From contig HG738138.1 of NCBI GenBank assembly GCA_000499405.2, positions 6,446,888 through 6,510,887 of the forward strand: a stretch of 64,000 nucleotides of DNA, read 5' to 3'. The first letter of the stretch is position 1, and each line of letters opens with the position of its first letter. This stretch comes from Onchocerca volvulus. Lineage: Eukaryota > Nematoda > Chromadorea > Rhabditida > Onchocercidae. A model generated the notes under the pieces. That model had not been told where the DNA came from and did not search any database. It was given only the letters and a program-made list of their open reading frames with translations. Shown here in pieces: positions 14,322 to 25,818 of the stretch. The position numbers were made by a program, and so were the translations under genes.

Positions 14322-14330
14322 TTTATACAG
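14322..14330 (+). promoter_or_regulatory. Possible trans-splice acceptor upstream of COX6B
   Basis: An acceptor-like TTATACAG ends at 14330, 49 bases before the ATG at 14380. If used, the leader would contain a short upstream frame of 8 codons starting at the ATG near 14361. This is weaker than the other acceptors noted in the window. Confidence 0.3.
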
Positions 14331-14379
14331 ATTTAACTTTACTCACATTAGTTTTATTTTATGATTAATATTGTCAACA

Positions 14380-14787
14380 ATGGGTGACGGAAAAAAGTTT
14401 GCAGATATGAGTGATGAATCCCGTGCTGTACCTGAAACGTTAGGTAAACGATTAGAACGCCTGAAAGAGAAGTACCGTGAATACAAAACACGACAACCGG
14501 ATGCACCGGAATGGTTCTCCCGAGAATACAATGAAAAACAGCGAGGAACAGAAGACGGTATTTTGTGGACCGCACCTAATGATGTACGATATCCGCAATG
14601 TAAGGCGACCCGACATTGCTTCGACTACTATGTCGATTATCACCGTTGTATAGAACTGCTTGGTGCAAAACACGAGTCGTGCGACTTTTTTCGTAATGTC
14701 TACATGGATTTGTGCCCTTCGGAGTGGGTTAAAGTATGGGATGAGCAGATTAAGCAGGGTATTTTCCCTGGCAAATTTAACCGATAG
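14380..14787 (+). CDS. cox-6B: Cytochrome c oxidase subunit 6B (COX VIb), single exon
   Basis: A 135-residue intronless reading frame. The C-terminal half carries the COX6B twin-Cys pattern: C-x9-C in CFDYYVDYHRC and C-x10-C in CDFFRNVYMDLC. These follow a TAPNDVRYPQ segment and precede CPSEWVKVWDEQ and FPGKFNR at the end. COX6B sits on the intermembrane-space face of complex IV and links its two monomers; the CHCH cysteines form disulfides via the MIA pathway. The charged N-terminal extension of about 55 residues (LGKRLERLKEKYREYK) makes it longer than the mammalian subunit of about 86 residues. I chose ATG 14380 because the first in-frame upstream codon set has no other ATG. Lack of introns in an intron-rich region could be ancestral or hint at retroposition; the frame is intact. 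Confidence 0.93.
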   Translation: MGDGKKFADMSDESRAVPETLGKRLERLKEKYREYKTRQPDAPEWFSREYNEKQRGTEDGILWTAPNDVRYPQCKATRHCFDYYVDYHRCIELLGAKHESCDFFRNVYMDLCPSEWVKVWDEQIKQGIFPGKFNR

Positions 14788-16327
14788 ATCAATTCCATTA
14801 TTTGAGCAGAATTTTTTGAGTAGAATTTTTTTTGGACATAATTCTTCAATGTCTCCACACTTTTTCCTGTTATAGAAGATTAACTATATAAGACCTGTAT
14901 ATGGTGCGAACTCGCGAATCAAAGTACATTTCGAAATATGTGGTGCAGGAGAATTAAGTCACCTAATAAAAGAATTCTCACTAAATAATTAAGAAAACAG
15001 GTATTCTATACCTACTTCCAATTATCACTACAAGAATGATCACAAATGAAGTATTTTACAAATATATTTCAAATCCAATAATGATGACTTTCGATGTTAG
15101 GGATCACTGATCCTTCATTTCTTTGAGTTTCTACCACCTATGCTGGTAATTAAGTATTGAAGAAAGTAAGAAGTGATTGAATGTTTTCAATAATTGAGCG
15201 TACCCTATTCGTTTCGAACATTTTTGAATTTTACGCTTTTCACTTTCCACATAGACTTCATGTAAATAAGGCCATGTGAATTTTTTGGAAGAATAAATTA
15301 TGTAGTACACATTAAATGTAATATGCATGCCAAAACACATATATATATATACATACTTCTTATTTATTTGTAAAAATGAAAACAACTACTTAAAAATATG
15401 TGGAAAGTATGATTCTCAGTACGAAATTATTGAAAAAGATTTTCTTATATTAACTTTGTTAACGAAAGAACAAGTTCTTTGTGCATGTAAAGTAAAAGCT
15501 GAAGTGTGCAAAACAGATGAATTAACTTTCATGTAAAGAAATTTCTACAGGAAGAATCACCCATGACAATTTGCTCGATCATTCATCTATTCATTCAAAA
15601 AAGTTCCTTGCTGTTAGAAATTTCCAACAAACAAAAAATCTGGGAATTGGAAATGTGAATGCAAATAATTTTGATCCTGGAGACACCTAAAGTCTTACAT
15701 CTTGATTTTTAAGTAGGCATTTTTTCTTATTTTTTTTATTTTCTGGCTCTTTCATTTCAAGTACATGTTTAGTCACTGCTTCCGCAAATTAATAGATCCC
15801 AACGTTGAAGAAGCACTATAAATTTCATTTACAGAAAAAAAAACAAAAAAATAGCGAATCCAACACTTTATCAATTATTTTGTTCCGTTTCCTAACTTGG
15901 CATATTTACATATCTACATTCTGAATAGCTACAATAAATTCATCCTCGATGGTGAAAAGTGCAAATTACGCGTAAGAAAAAGTGCTCTAATGAAAAACAG
16001 TCAGTACGCATTTCATCAACATGAAATACCGTTCATTGATTTTACAATTAATTTACTGGTACTGGGCCAAACAACTTGTAAAACAGCTCCAATTATTGTT
16101 TTGGCAACATCTTGCTCTAAAGAAATCACGAAAATGATCTTTTGATAACGCGAAAAATATAAACAATGAATCTCGCAGAACAAACACTTGTAACCCAACA
16201 AAAAATATATATGAAAATAATTTTGCAGGAAACTGGGAAAAATTCGCCAGCTTGCAACCGTTGAATATTTGTTTTATATAATATTTCGGAATTTAATGGA
16301 TCCATAAAATCAGTACTGATAAAATGT
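14788..16327. other. Convergent intergenic space, no gene recognised
   Basis: It lies between the 3' ends of the COX6B gene (+) and the RASEF-like gene (-), so it should contain both 3' UTRs. Small open frames on both strands lack splice or domain support. Confidence 0.6.
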
Positions 16328-19300
16328 TCAACTTCTCAAACAGCACGAATTACTTGTTTTCTTTGAAAATTTCGACATGATAATCACACCAGTTTCACTA
16401 ATTTCCATATCTTCTGTCGCTACTAGCTCTCTGTAAAAGTTCATTTGTCATTTTTCAGAAGAAAATGATAAAGAAACAACCAACAATTATATAATAATTA
16501 TATAATACCATACCTAATTAAATTCATCAAAGCTCCTTCAATGTTAGCACCATTCAGGGCACTACATTCCGCAAACAGAACGTCCATTGCCTAAATATTT
16601 TGAAAATTGCTTTTCAGTTAAATTCGTATATCAGTAAAAAATAAAAATATGAAGAGAGCGAAAAGGAGCCAAAATCAAGATCAATTAAAATTGAATGCAA
16701 AAGATGAAATTGAAAATTTACTGCTGCCACCGCTTCACCATCTTTCGTAGAAACAGTTCTATTTAACTGAGTATCTCGGAGATCGATCTTATTGGCACAT
16801 ATCATAATTGGTATGTGTCTCATCGTTGACTCCTTAAAAATTCAAAATTTAAAAATTGACTCGATCTATCGTATAAAAAATATGATATAAGAAAAATACT
16901 GAATTTAACACGAAAAACAAAATTTAGAGTGATGTGACATCTCTAACATAACATACATTAGAGAGTAAATGTTTTTGGAGCTCAAATAGTGCACTAAAAT
17001 TCCTAAACGAACCTTGATCGTTGCAATCCAATCACGAACATTGAGGAATGTACCCTCAACAGTGCAGTCATACACAAGAATAGCAGCATCAGCTCGTCGA
17101 AAATAACTTTTGCATAAACTGCGAAATCTAAAAAAAGTTAGTTTGCAAAGTTTAGCCAGGATATTTTTACAGCAATATTGAAATGTCATATCTAGTTATA
17201 TAGGGTTTAAGATAAACTATGATAGTAAGTTGAAAGAGCTGAGGAGCAAAAAATAAAAAAGATCAGATCAGGAAAAGGATAATATTTTCTCTTCCCAAAA
17301 ATTCGTGTTGTAATAATTTGAAAACATTAGTACGATAGTATTAAACTTTTCCTCCATCCAGTGAATAACCGGACTTATGTTGATAACTGTAAAAAAAATA
17401 ACAATACCTTTCTTGACCAGCTGTATCCCACAATTGAATTGCAACATTTTTTCCATCGATGCTGACAGTTTTTACATAAAAATCAACTCCTAAATCATGC
17501 TTTTATTCTCCCCACTATTGATTCCATTTACTGTTACAAAGCATTACTTTGTTATTGCCAAATTCGCCCCGAACAAAACAGGTACATTAAATATTAAAAC
17601 TGTCAAAAGAAAATTTGAAAGAAAATTTGATGGTATACTATGTAAAACATTCGCAAAGCAAGCAGTTACGACATATGTTATTCTCGACTTTTTATTATTT
17701 TCAGTCATATTATCTATATTCCTAATCAATTTATAAACGCATTATAGATAGGGAATTGAAATCCCAAGCTTCTATGTGAAATATTTTTGATCACAAACGA
17801 ATAAATTTACCGAGGGTACTGTGTAGATTTCCGGAAAAAGTGCCCTTAATAATTCTATTGACTATCGATGATTTACCCACTGCAGCATCACCACACATTA
17901 CTATCCGAAAAGTTCTTTCAGGTGGACCAGTTGATTCTCCAAACTCCTGAAATTGCAATTTTCAAGTGTTTCTCACGAGATTCCCAAGATATCCACGACG
18001 TAGGGGAGAAATTCATAACTTTACAAATTATTTTTATGTGCTTTATAATTTAGAACAACATTGAACATACTGTAATTGCTGCTGGTATTCTGTTTTCGTA
18101 GTCATTCAATAAAGAACTTTTACATTTCAAAGCCGGTTCATTATCTGAAAAGCATAATCGCTTTAATATAGAATGGATCCCGTTATAATGTCGGATTTTA
18201 TTTAAAAGTCACAAGTTGTCACATGTTCTTTATTCGACAAATCTTCAACTTCCGACCAGATTCTAGAAAACACTTATTTTTGTCTATCTACTTCTGTATT
18301 TAATAAAAATAACTACCCAAAGATATATTCATTTAATCTAGAATGTTGTTACCGGCATCTTTATCAGCATCATATGCGTTAGGAGCTTCTTTCGGCTTCG
18401 CATTTGAATTATCAAATAAAAATTGTGCAGAAGATGAAATTTGCTGAAAGGATACGATTTAGGAACATCAAGAAAAGAAACAATTCTAAGAAATACGAAG
18501 CAAAATTTTCACATGACAAAACATGCAATATACTCCTTCTTCAACAGCACAATCTACTCTTTATCTTAACAAATCATTATTGACCATATTTCCACTTCGT
18601 GCTGTTGAATATACAGCCATTTCTGTTCAGAAGTTAACCAGAACCAAAGCTTTTCCTCACATTTTCCTAATTTTTCTTGTTTTAAAATTCATTCCTAACC
18701 CAAAATGCTGAAAAAGAAAGGAAGAAATCAGCAAACCAACTCAAATTTTTCAAAAAAGTATACTGTGTTTACATTTTTTTTGCAAGCATTTCATGGCAGG
18801 GCTACACAGGAAGGAGATCTAAGTTCGCTTAATTTGCACAGATGGAGAAAGAGTTTAAAAAGGAGAAATAAATGTTGCATTTACATTTATATATCTACTG
18901 ACCTCTTCTGGAATTCTGACAATTTTATGTATTCAGGACCTTTAGCAAAAAGTTGCTCAACTACAAAAATCGTTATCTGGCTCGTCGGGAAAGGGTATTA
19001 CAGAGAGTAAAATAATCATAAGAAATGTCGCTATGCGGAACAGCTAAAATAAAAGAACCATAGAAATGTGTTCCATTTCTTCGGAAATATTTAGGTCTTT
19101 TAACGTTTTATTTCCTAATGAGGCCTTTCACATGTGATTTTCCAGATTTTTAATACTAAGCAGTCGCAAAAAGTATATTCATATGCATCATCCAACAACG
19201 AAGCAAATAAAGAATCCAAAGAAGCTATTTTTCGGCAGGCTATCAAGTGGAAATTTGCCGTTTTTNNNNNNNNNNNNNNNNNNNNNNNNNNNNNNNNNNN

Positions 19301-21859
19301 NNNNNNNNNNNNNNNNNNNNNNNNNNNNNNNNNNNNNNNNNNNNNNNNNNNNNNNNNNNNNNNNNNNNNNNNNNNNNNNNNNNNNNNNNNNNNNNNNNNN
19401 NNNNNNNNNNNNNNNNNNNNNNNNNCCGAGTAAATCATTTATAAACAAGCACATCCACAATTTGACTTGTTTTGTATTGGAAGCACAAAGCAGAAACTCG
19501 AAAATAAAAGAAATCTGAGAAGAGGTACTAGAGCAGTTTAAGCTGTCGTTGCAAATTTTCTGTTTGTCGAGCATTTTCAAATAATGCTTTCGAATCATTT
19601 GACATTTCTTCTTTCTTGGACTCATAATCAGTGCGAACAACGGCCAATTCAGATTTAACGATCGACAATTCGAAGTGGGCTTCAGCCAACTTCGACTTCA
19701 GTACTTGATTTTCTTGTGAAAGATTCTAAAATATTCAGTCATAAGACTTTTCTATCAAGTTTCTTCACGCAGAAGAAGAAGATTATATTAACAGAAAGAA
19801 TTACGTATATGAATGTAAGTGTGTTCATGTATATAGTGCAATTAAAGTTCTGCATTTTGAAAGAATTAAAATGCGATGGTACCTGTAATTTATGTTTCAC
19901 TTGATTCGTTGGTTCATTACGAAAAGTTTCAGCTTTTTTCACTATTAATTTCATCTTGGCGATATTTATTTTTAGTTCGGTAATTTCGCCCTCCAACCGA
20001 GAACGCATTTCTTCCTTCTCATGTGATAATTTTTTTCGTTCCTAAACCGTTTATAAATCAGAAACTTGTTTTTCTGGAATTTTTCGAAATTTATAAACTA
20101 GCAATAAAGAATGAAAATGAAGATCATAAATAGCGAAGCAACTTCAATGGCGATGCAAGAAACACTCGTCCTTCAGATCCTATATCATCAGTTATTGCAG
20201 AAAGAAAAACAAAAAATGCTGCTTAAATGGTGCTAAAAGCTGCTAATCATCCCATAAATAAAGAAATTATGCAATGATTTGACTGATAATGAGTGCCCTG
20301 ATAAGATAAATACTACATTAGAAGTGAGAACCAGTCATGTGACTTTCGAAAATTTAGCATGAAATTGCGACATTGAGAACCTCTTCTCGAGCATGCTGTT
20401 GCATCTCGGTGATATGCTGTTCAATTTCATTTTCTACTTCGTTCATACGGCGATTGTGTGCTTCCCGCTCACTAAAATGTTTAAAAAAATACCCAAATAG
20501 GGGGAACTAGAAGTGAATACAATGATATCTAACATTTCTGGCAGACAATTTTCCCCAAATAAAAGAGAAGCACATAATAATAAAGTTTCCCACTTGGAAT
20601 CTATCCCATTGTTTTTAGTTAGGATATATTGTATCACACTAATTATTACAATGAAAGTTTGTACCTTTCGAAAACATGTTGCAATTGAACATTTTGGTCA
20701 TGCTGTCTTTGAATTTCTTTACAGAAGCTAACAATAATCTTTTCAAAATGACTCAGCACTTTCGGAATACCAGATAACTGGAGTTGTTCGTAAAGCTGCA
20801 GAATCTCATCTTGGCTGAAACTTGATTTGCTTCGCAATACCGATCATGAACCATAAAGTTGAATATGATGATTATCACGGAAAATTTGTTCGTGTATGAT
20901 TCTTTGCTACGCATGTCGTGGATGACAAGATAGAATACAGAATATAGTGATATGTCAAAATTCTGAAAGACAAGTTCAAGAAACCATAATCCGTGACAAC
21001 TTGATTCATCTCCTCATTGTGCAAAATCACCGAAACATCTTTCAAAAACTTTTCCAACACTTTTTTTTTTTGAACGTATTACAAAGAAAATTTTTCCTAA
21101 TATGCAAAGGAATTTTTTGAAATCATCACTGATAAGAGTGACAAATAACCACTATAAAACTGACCAAGGCAAGTTGAAATCAACAATTGAATCTGCTTCA
21201 GTAATAGAATGATAACTTTCTTTCTGCGTTCTGCTGATCGATTTATTGATCGAAACCTCAATGTGACGTCGTTTAAATTTTTTCAGTATTGAATTCATTA
21301 TTCAGTCATTGAAGATGATCGAAAACCATTACCATTGGCTCATTCGAATCAGTCAAACATTCATATACTATGTCTGATGCCAAAGGAACTTCAGTTGTTT
21401 TTCGGTTAATTTCTACAACACTCGCTCGTCTTTTTATTCCTGGATATCCTGCAACATAAGTATAACATAAACAACAAAAAGACCATTTATTTTAATGTAA
21501 ATGATAAAAACATATTCGAATGAAACTGACCATGACTTTCTCCGTGACAAAGAGCGTTTTGAAAGCCACCTAAAAATTCTTCACGATCAATACGTCCCGA
21601 TCCATCTGAATCTAATGTTATGAAGATAAAGTTTACTTCCTGAAAAACATTCATGTTCACAAATTGGTCGACACTATAGAGCATATTAAATCACAAATAA
21701 TTTGAATTCAAGTATATAGCAGAATAATGATGGTTATAAATATACATCATCGTTAAGCTCCGGACAAACGGTTTGGAGGTCACGAGGTATCAGATATCCT
21801 TTTTTGCCTTGATCACATGAATCGAACAACTTTTCAGGATCTATCACTATGTCGTCCAT
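16328..21859 (-). CDS. rsef-1: RASEF/Rab45-type large Rab GTPase with EF-hands and coiled coil (one exon lost in gap)
   Basis: Minus-strand exons, 5' to 3': 21746-21859, 21531-21639, 21333-21448, 21165-21256, a doubtful one near 20947-21060, 20665-20814, 20381-20471, 19883-20041, 19529-19725, [gap], 18353-18443, 18071-18144, 17811-17946, 17408-17489, 17013-17127, 16722-16832, 16514-16590, 16328-16430. Two N-terminal EF-hands: the first ([17 protein letters not shown]) is degenerate, the second ([12 protein letters not shown]) canonical. Then a Glu/Lys-rich coiled coil and a Rab domain with GDAAVGKSS (G1), TLGVDFYV (G2), WDTAGQE (G3), NKID (G4) and ECSA (G5). It ends in SCCLRS, a C-terminal double-Cys site for geranylgeranylation. 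This order is that of RASEF/Rab45, a membrane-trafficking GTPase. The exon ending at 19529 leaves phase 2 and the next intact exon needs phase 0, so an exon lies in the N run. Confidence 0.88.
19266..19425. other. Assembly gap (160 N) inside the RASEF-like gene
   Basis: A run of 160 undetermined bases. Comparing the two copies of the duplicated block, the corresponding stretch in the second copy is 624 bases (25324-25947), so the gap size here is probably nominal. The missing segment contains a coiled-coil exon. Confidence 0.97.
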
Positions 21860-21867
21860 GACATTAA

Positions 21868-21885
21868 TCCAATATTCTAAAAAAT
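21868..21885 (-). promoter_or_regulatory. Probable trans-splice acceptor for the RASEF-like gene
   Basis: On the minus strand an ATTTTTTAG acceptor ends at 21877, giving a leader of 17 bases before the ATG at 21859. No upstream coding exon was found. This supports 21859 as the start. Confidence 0.45.
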
Positions 21886-24080
21886 TATTCACTGTTCATA
21901 ATTTATTCTCAAAAATTGCAATTTATTTTGAAAAAAAACTCATCATCATCATCATCATTATTATTCAACACGTAAAATTCGAAAAAACAGAAATTTTTCG
22001 TCGATCAAAGCAAATATCAGTTGAGCATTGTTCACGTCCGATAGTCTATTTAGTAATATAGCAAATTAATTCTACATATTTCAATGAAAAGTTCGTTTTA
22101 AAATATATAGGGGTCATTTAAATTCGATCCTCGCAAATCACTAACACTTATTTGAATACAACAGCATTATCTTAAATTAAAGTAACAGTTTTGAGGTAAA
22201 AAAAAAAAAAAACGAACTCTACAACTGTATTGGGATAAATCATTCATTTTCAGCTCATTGTCCTGGACATACTAATATCTATTTACTGAATTATCATCTG
22301 CCATCGGTTTGACAGTAATGCTTCTTTTACGAGTAAGCTACAGTTTAAAGTCCTAATGTACCATCTTCAGGTGAAATTTACCTAGATGAAACCAAGTTGG
22401 TATTTCATGAAATTTCAAGTCAATGATGATTTTGATTGATGTTAAGGTTCTCTAGTTAGTCTCTCACTGCGCCATTGTATAAAAATGTTTTTCTGTCGAG
22501 CGAAAGTCGATTAATTCGAAATTTGAAATAAGTGAAGATTATTTAGAATCTCTATTATAATGAAATGTATCAATTTGTACATAATATAGATCAGACTAGA
22601 CTTTGGAGAGATGGGATATATTGATCTAATCGATGTTCTTAGTTTCCCATTATATTTTCACGTTTCTCATTCACCAAAACTTCTGTTAAATTCGAAACGA
22701 TTGTAGATCCTTTACACTAAATGCAAATCGAGGAGTAGAAGAAGGCCTTGAATCATCACTACGAGAAAATTATTTTTTTTGTTTACAATCAGAAATATCA
22801 AGAATTTCCATAAAGTTACAATTATAAGAATATGAAGTGGATGAATAGATGAAAGGTAGAGATGTTATAAAACTTGAAAATATGCAGTATTCAGCATTGC
22901 ATGCTTCCAAAATAACTAGTGATCCACACTTGCTTCGCCGTTTGCCTTTGACGTAGATGTGATTCTGTATTGTTCCTGCCGAGGTAAATAACGTAAATGA
23001 TGTAAATGATGATTCTGTATTATTACTACCGAAACGGCGACATAAACTTTCCCACCAAAACTAATCACGAGCATAACAAATTTGTTTTGATTGCATATTT
23101 GTTCCCTTATTCAGATTATTGCTAATCTACGCTACCATTATGCATCGTGGCACTCTTTTTAAATGATCTTGATGGTACACAGAAAAATATGGATCAATAT
23201 TATAAGATAAACAGTTATACTGTCAGAATGAAATGATTTTGAAATAGCTACGGAAAGATACGAACGAGTAAATCTGAAAGAGAATCAAAAGCAGCACCAA
23301 AATATTCTCTCTTGTGGATTTATAGTGTGGATATTGTTGACATGCACTCTAAATGTGTACAGCTGGATAAGTCCAGAAGATCGAAGCTTTTTCGTGCATT
23401 TTCAATCAACTTAGCCGGCTTAAGCATGGAACATTGTCTCATTGCTAAACTGCCGAATTTCCCTGCAGTATCTGCAAATATTAAACCAGAAAATAAAAGA
23501 TAAGTAAATCATTTAAAATACGAATTTGCGAGAATGTAATTCATATAAAATACAAATTTGCTTTATATTAAATTACAATTAGAATTTAGATTATTAATCA
23601 ATAAGTACTAAATCGTATCAATTATACATATTTAGCAGCATCTGAAGTAGAAAAATTGTGAACAATTTGTTGCAAAAGTTTGAAATAAAAACTCTAAGAC
23701 GTAGCCACACTAGACAAATCCCTAATTCAAAATACTTTTCTAACAATTTCAAATGAAAAGTTCTTTTATGCAGCGAATATTTTTCTGATATCAATGTTTG
23801 TTTTAAAAGGCCCAAACAACAACAAATGAGGTGAACCTGATGAACATGCAGTTAGGCCTGATTTTCCTCAATATTGGCAGTTTCATTAGCCTCATTTTTC
23901 TGGAGAAGAAAAGCGTCAGCACCTAACAAAAATTAAAAACAGGTAATATATTTGTCAGTGTTAACAAGTAATATATATATATATGTCATGAAATTAAAAT
24001 ATATGGGCAATTGTACGTTCAACCACACAGCTAAACTTTTTTTTATCGTAAAAATATCGAAACAATACGATATCGAAAAA
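21886..24080. other. Stretch without a recognised gene
   Basis: This is upstream of the RASEF-like gene (minus strand). No consistent exon chain was found. Two small exon-like pieces on the minus strand, near 23852-23899 and near 23340-23480, are discussed as findings. A TA-rich tract lies around 23970-23985. Confidence 0.5.
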
Positions 24081-24081
24081 C

Positions 24082-24497
24082 ATATGGATTCTGAAATAAA
24101 AGCCTGTACAATGGAACTTGTACCATCGTTATGGAATTTAAACCGTTATGACACTAGAAAATAGCTTTATCCATTAACGGGAATTTGATTTTGAAACATT
24201 ATAAATTTGAGCCAAAACATGTTTTGCTGTTCAGTCAAGGCAACATATAAAAATTGTAAATTTCAGCTGTTTGAATATGTCGGAATTTACTTCAAACTGA
24301 AATCTATCCGCAAATTTTTTATGCTTTTTTAATAGCACAACTAAACATGCTTTGGCATTTGTTAAGTTTATAATTTTTCGAAATCAAATTATCGTTAATG
24401 GATAAAGCTGTTTAGTTGTTGTGCTATCAAAAAATCCCATAACGATATACAGTAGTTTTAAAAACTTTGTACAGGTTTTTATTCAAGAATCCATATA
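24082..24497. mobile_element. Fold-back (MITE-like) element with long imperfect inverted arms
   Basis: The left arm (about 24082-24230) and right arm (about 24345-24497) are reverse complements at roughly 80 percent. Paired landmarks are ATATGGATTC at the left end with GAATCCATAT at the right end, CTTTATCCATTAACG with CGTTAATGGATAAAG, and AAAACATG with CATGCTTT nearer the centre. No coding capacity lies in between. Such structures are typical of non-autonomous DNA elements. No target-site duplication was confirmed. It lies about 300 bases from the edge of the duplicated RASEF block. Confidence 0.7.
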
Positions 24498-25682
24498 CTT
24501 CAAATGAGGATTAGAAAACAGGTTCAGGTTGCCAATAATTTTTTATTTCACAAGTACCAATTTAACCGTCTATTAATGTATTGATCCTATATAAAATTCT
24601 CTAACACTCAAATACCGGCTATACAGCATCATCATATTACACAGTTCTAAATATGGTGACATAATATCCGTCTCCAATTTAAATCTGCAGAGAAGTGATT
24701 TTATATATTGCAGTTTTGTATATATCTTCACCGTAAATTCACATTTTGCCGAAAATCTAAAAACTGACTTCAAAAAAGTTCTACCTCTCTTAACTCAAAT
24801 ATTTTCAAAAAAAAGTATACTGTGTTTACATTTTTTTTGCAAGCATTTCATGGCAGGGCTACACAGGAAGGAGATCTAAGTTCGCTTAATTTGCACAGAT
24901 GGAGAAAGAGTTTAAAAAGGAGAAATAAATGTTGCATTTACATTTATATATCTACTGACCTCTTCTGGAATTCTGACAATTTTATGTATTCAGGACCTTT
25001 AGCAAAAAGTTGCTCAACTACAAAAATCGTTATCTGGCTCGTCGGGAAAGGGTATTACAGAGAGTAAAATAATCATAAGAAATGTCGCTATGCGGAACAG
25101 CTAAAATAAAAGAACCATAGAAATGTGTTCCATTTCTTCGGAAATATTTAGGTCTTTTAACGTTTTATTTCCTAATGAGGCCTTTCACATGTGATTTTCC
25201 AGATTTTTAATACTAAGCAGTCGCAAAAAGTATATTCATATGCATCATCCAACAACGAAGCAAATAAAGAATCCAAAGAAGCTATTTTTCGGCAGGCTAT
25301 CAAGTGGAAATTTGCCGTTTTTCCGAATGTCTTCAAGATAGAATTATAAATCTTTAAGAACTGTTATCGACTGTCAAGAAATTTTGAGAAAGATGGTTTC
25401 CTATGTACTTGAAAAACAAGGTGAAAAAATCAGAGGAAAATCTGCACGACTTTTTCGAAAATCTGCTAATGCTCCAAATATTTTGCTGAAATTTTTCAAG
25501 TGTTGCAATTTCTATGCTAAGCATTCACTTGAAAAGCAAGAACTGGAAAAACTAGAAAATATGCGCAGCTTCCCTGGAAATCTAGAAATTGATTTTTACA
25601 AATTTCGGGTGTTGCGTGGATGAGAGTCAGTCATGTACTGGTCACTTTAAACATATTAGAAAGCAGTAAAAAGATGGCTTAC

Positions 25683-25749
25683 TGTGGTTTTTTGATCCAA
25701 CGCTTTACGCAAGCTGTCGTTCGTATCATGAAGCTTTTTATTCGCATCA
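25683..25749 (-). pseudogene. Coiled-coil exon missing from the gapped RASEF copy
   Basis: This minus-strand exon is bounded by a TTATAG acceptor and a GTAAGCC donor. It enters in phase 2 and leaves in phase 0, exactly what is required between 19529-19725 and 18353-18443. It encodes YDANKKLHDTNDSLRKALDQ plus three residues, a continuous heptad-like segment. It is intact here but sits in the partial copy, so its host transcript in this position is doubtful. Confidence 0.75.
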
Positions 25750-25778
25750 CTATAATGACAGTAATGAATTTTACTCAC

Positions 25779-25818
25779 AGAAATGCCACATAATTCCTGA
25801 GAATTATGTGGCATTTCT
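25779..25818. repeat. Perfect 18-bp inverted repeat with 4-base loop
   Basis: Arms 25779-25796 and 25801-25818 are exact reverse complements (AGAAATGCCACATAATTC) around CTGA. It lies just upstream (minus strand) of the 67-nt coiled-coil exon, in the segment that is replaced by N in the other copy. A strong hairpin could explain why sequencing or assembly failed there. Confidence 0.9.

Larger units (their letters stand above)
11271..14329. other. Intergenic stretch between SYG-1-like and COX6B, no gene recognised
   Basis: It presumably begins with the 3' UTR of the SYG-1-like gene. No exon chain with consistent phase was found. It holds a 29-base direct repeat and a hairpin, listed separately. 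Confidence 0.6.

Noticed and set aside
18902..18959. Possible RASEF exon [18 protein letters not shown] on the minus strand
   Set aside because: It exits in phase 2, incompatible with the next exon, while the 67-nt exon in the gap joins 18353-18443 directly in phase.
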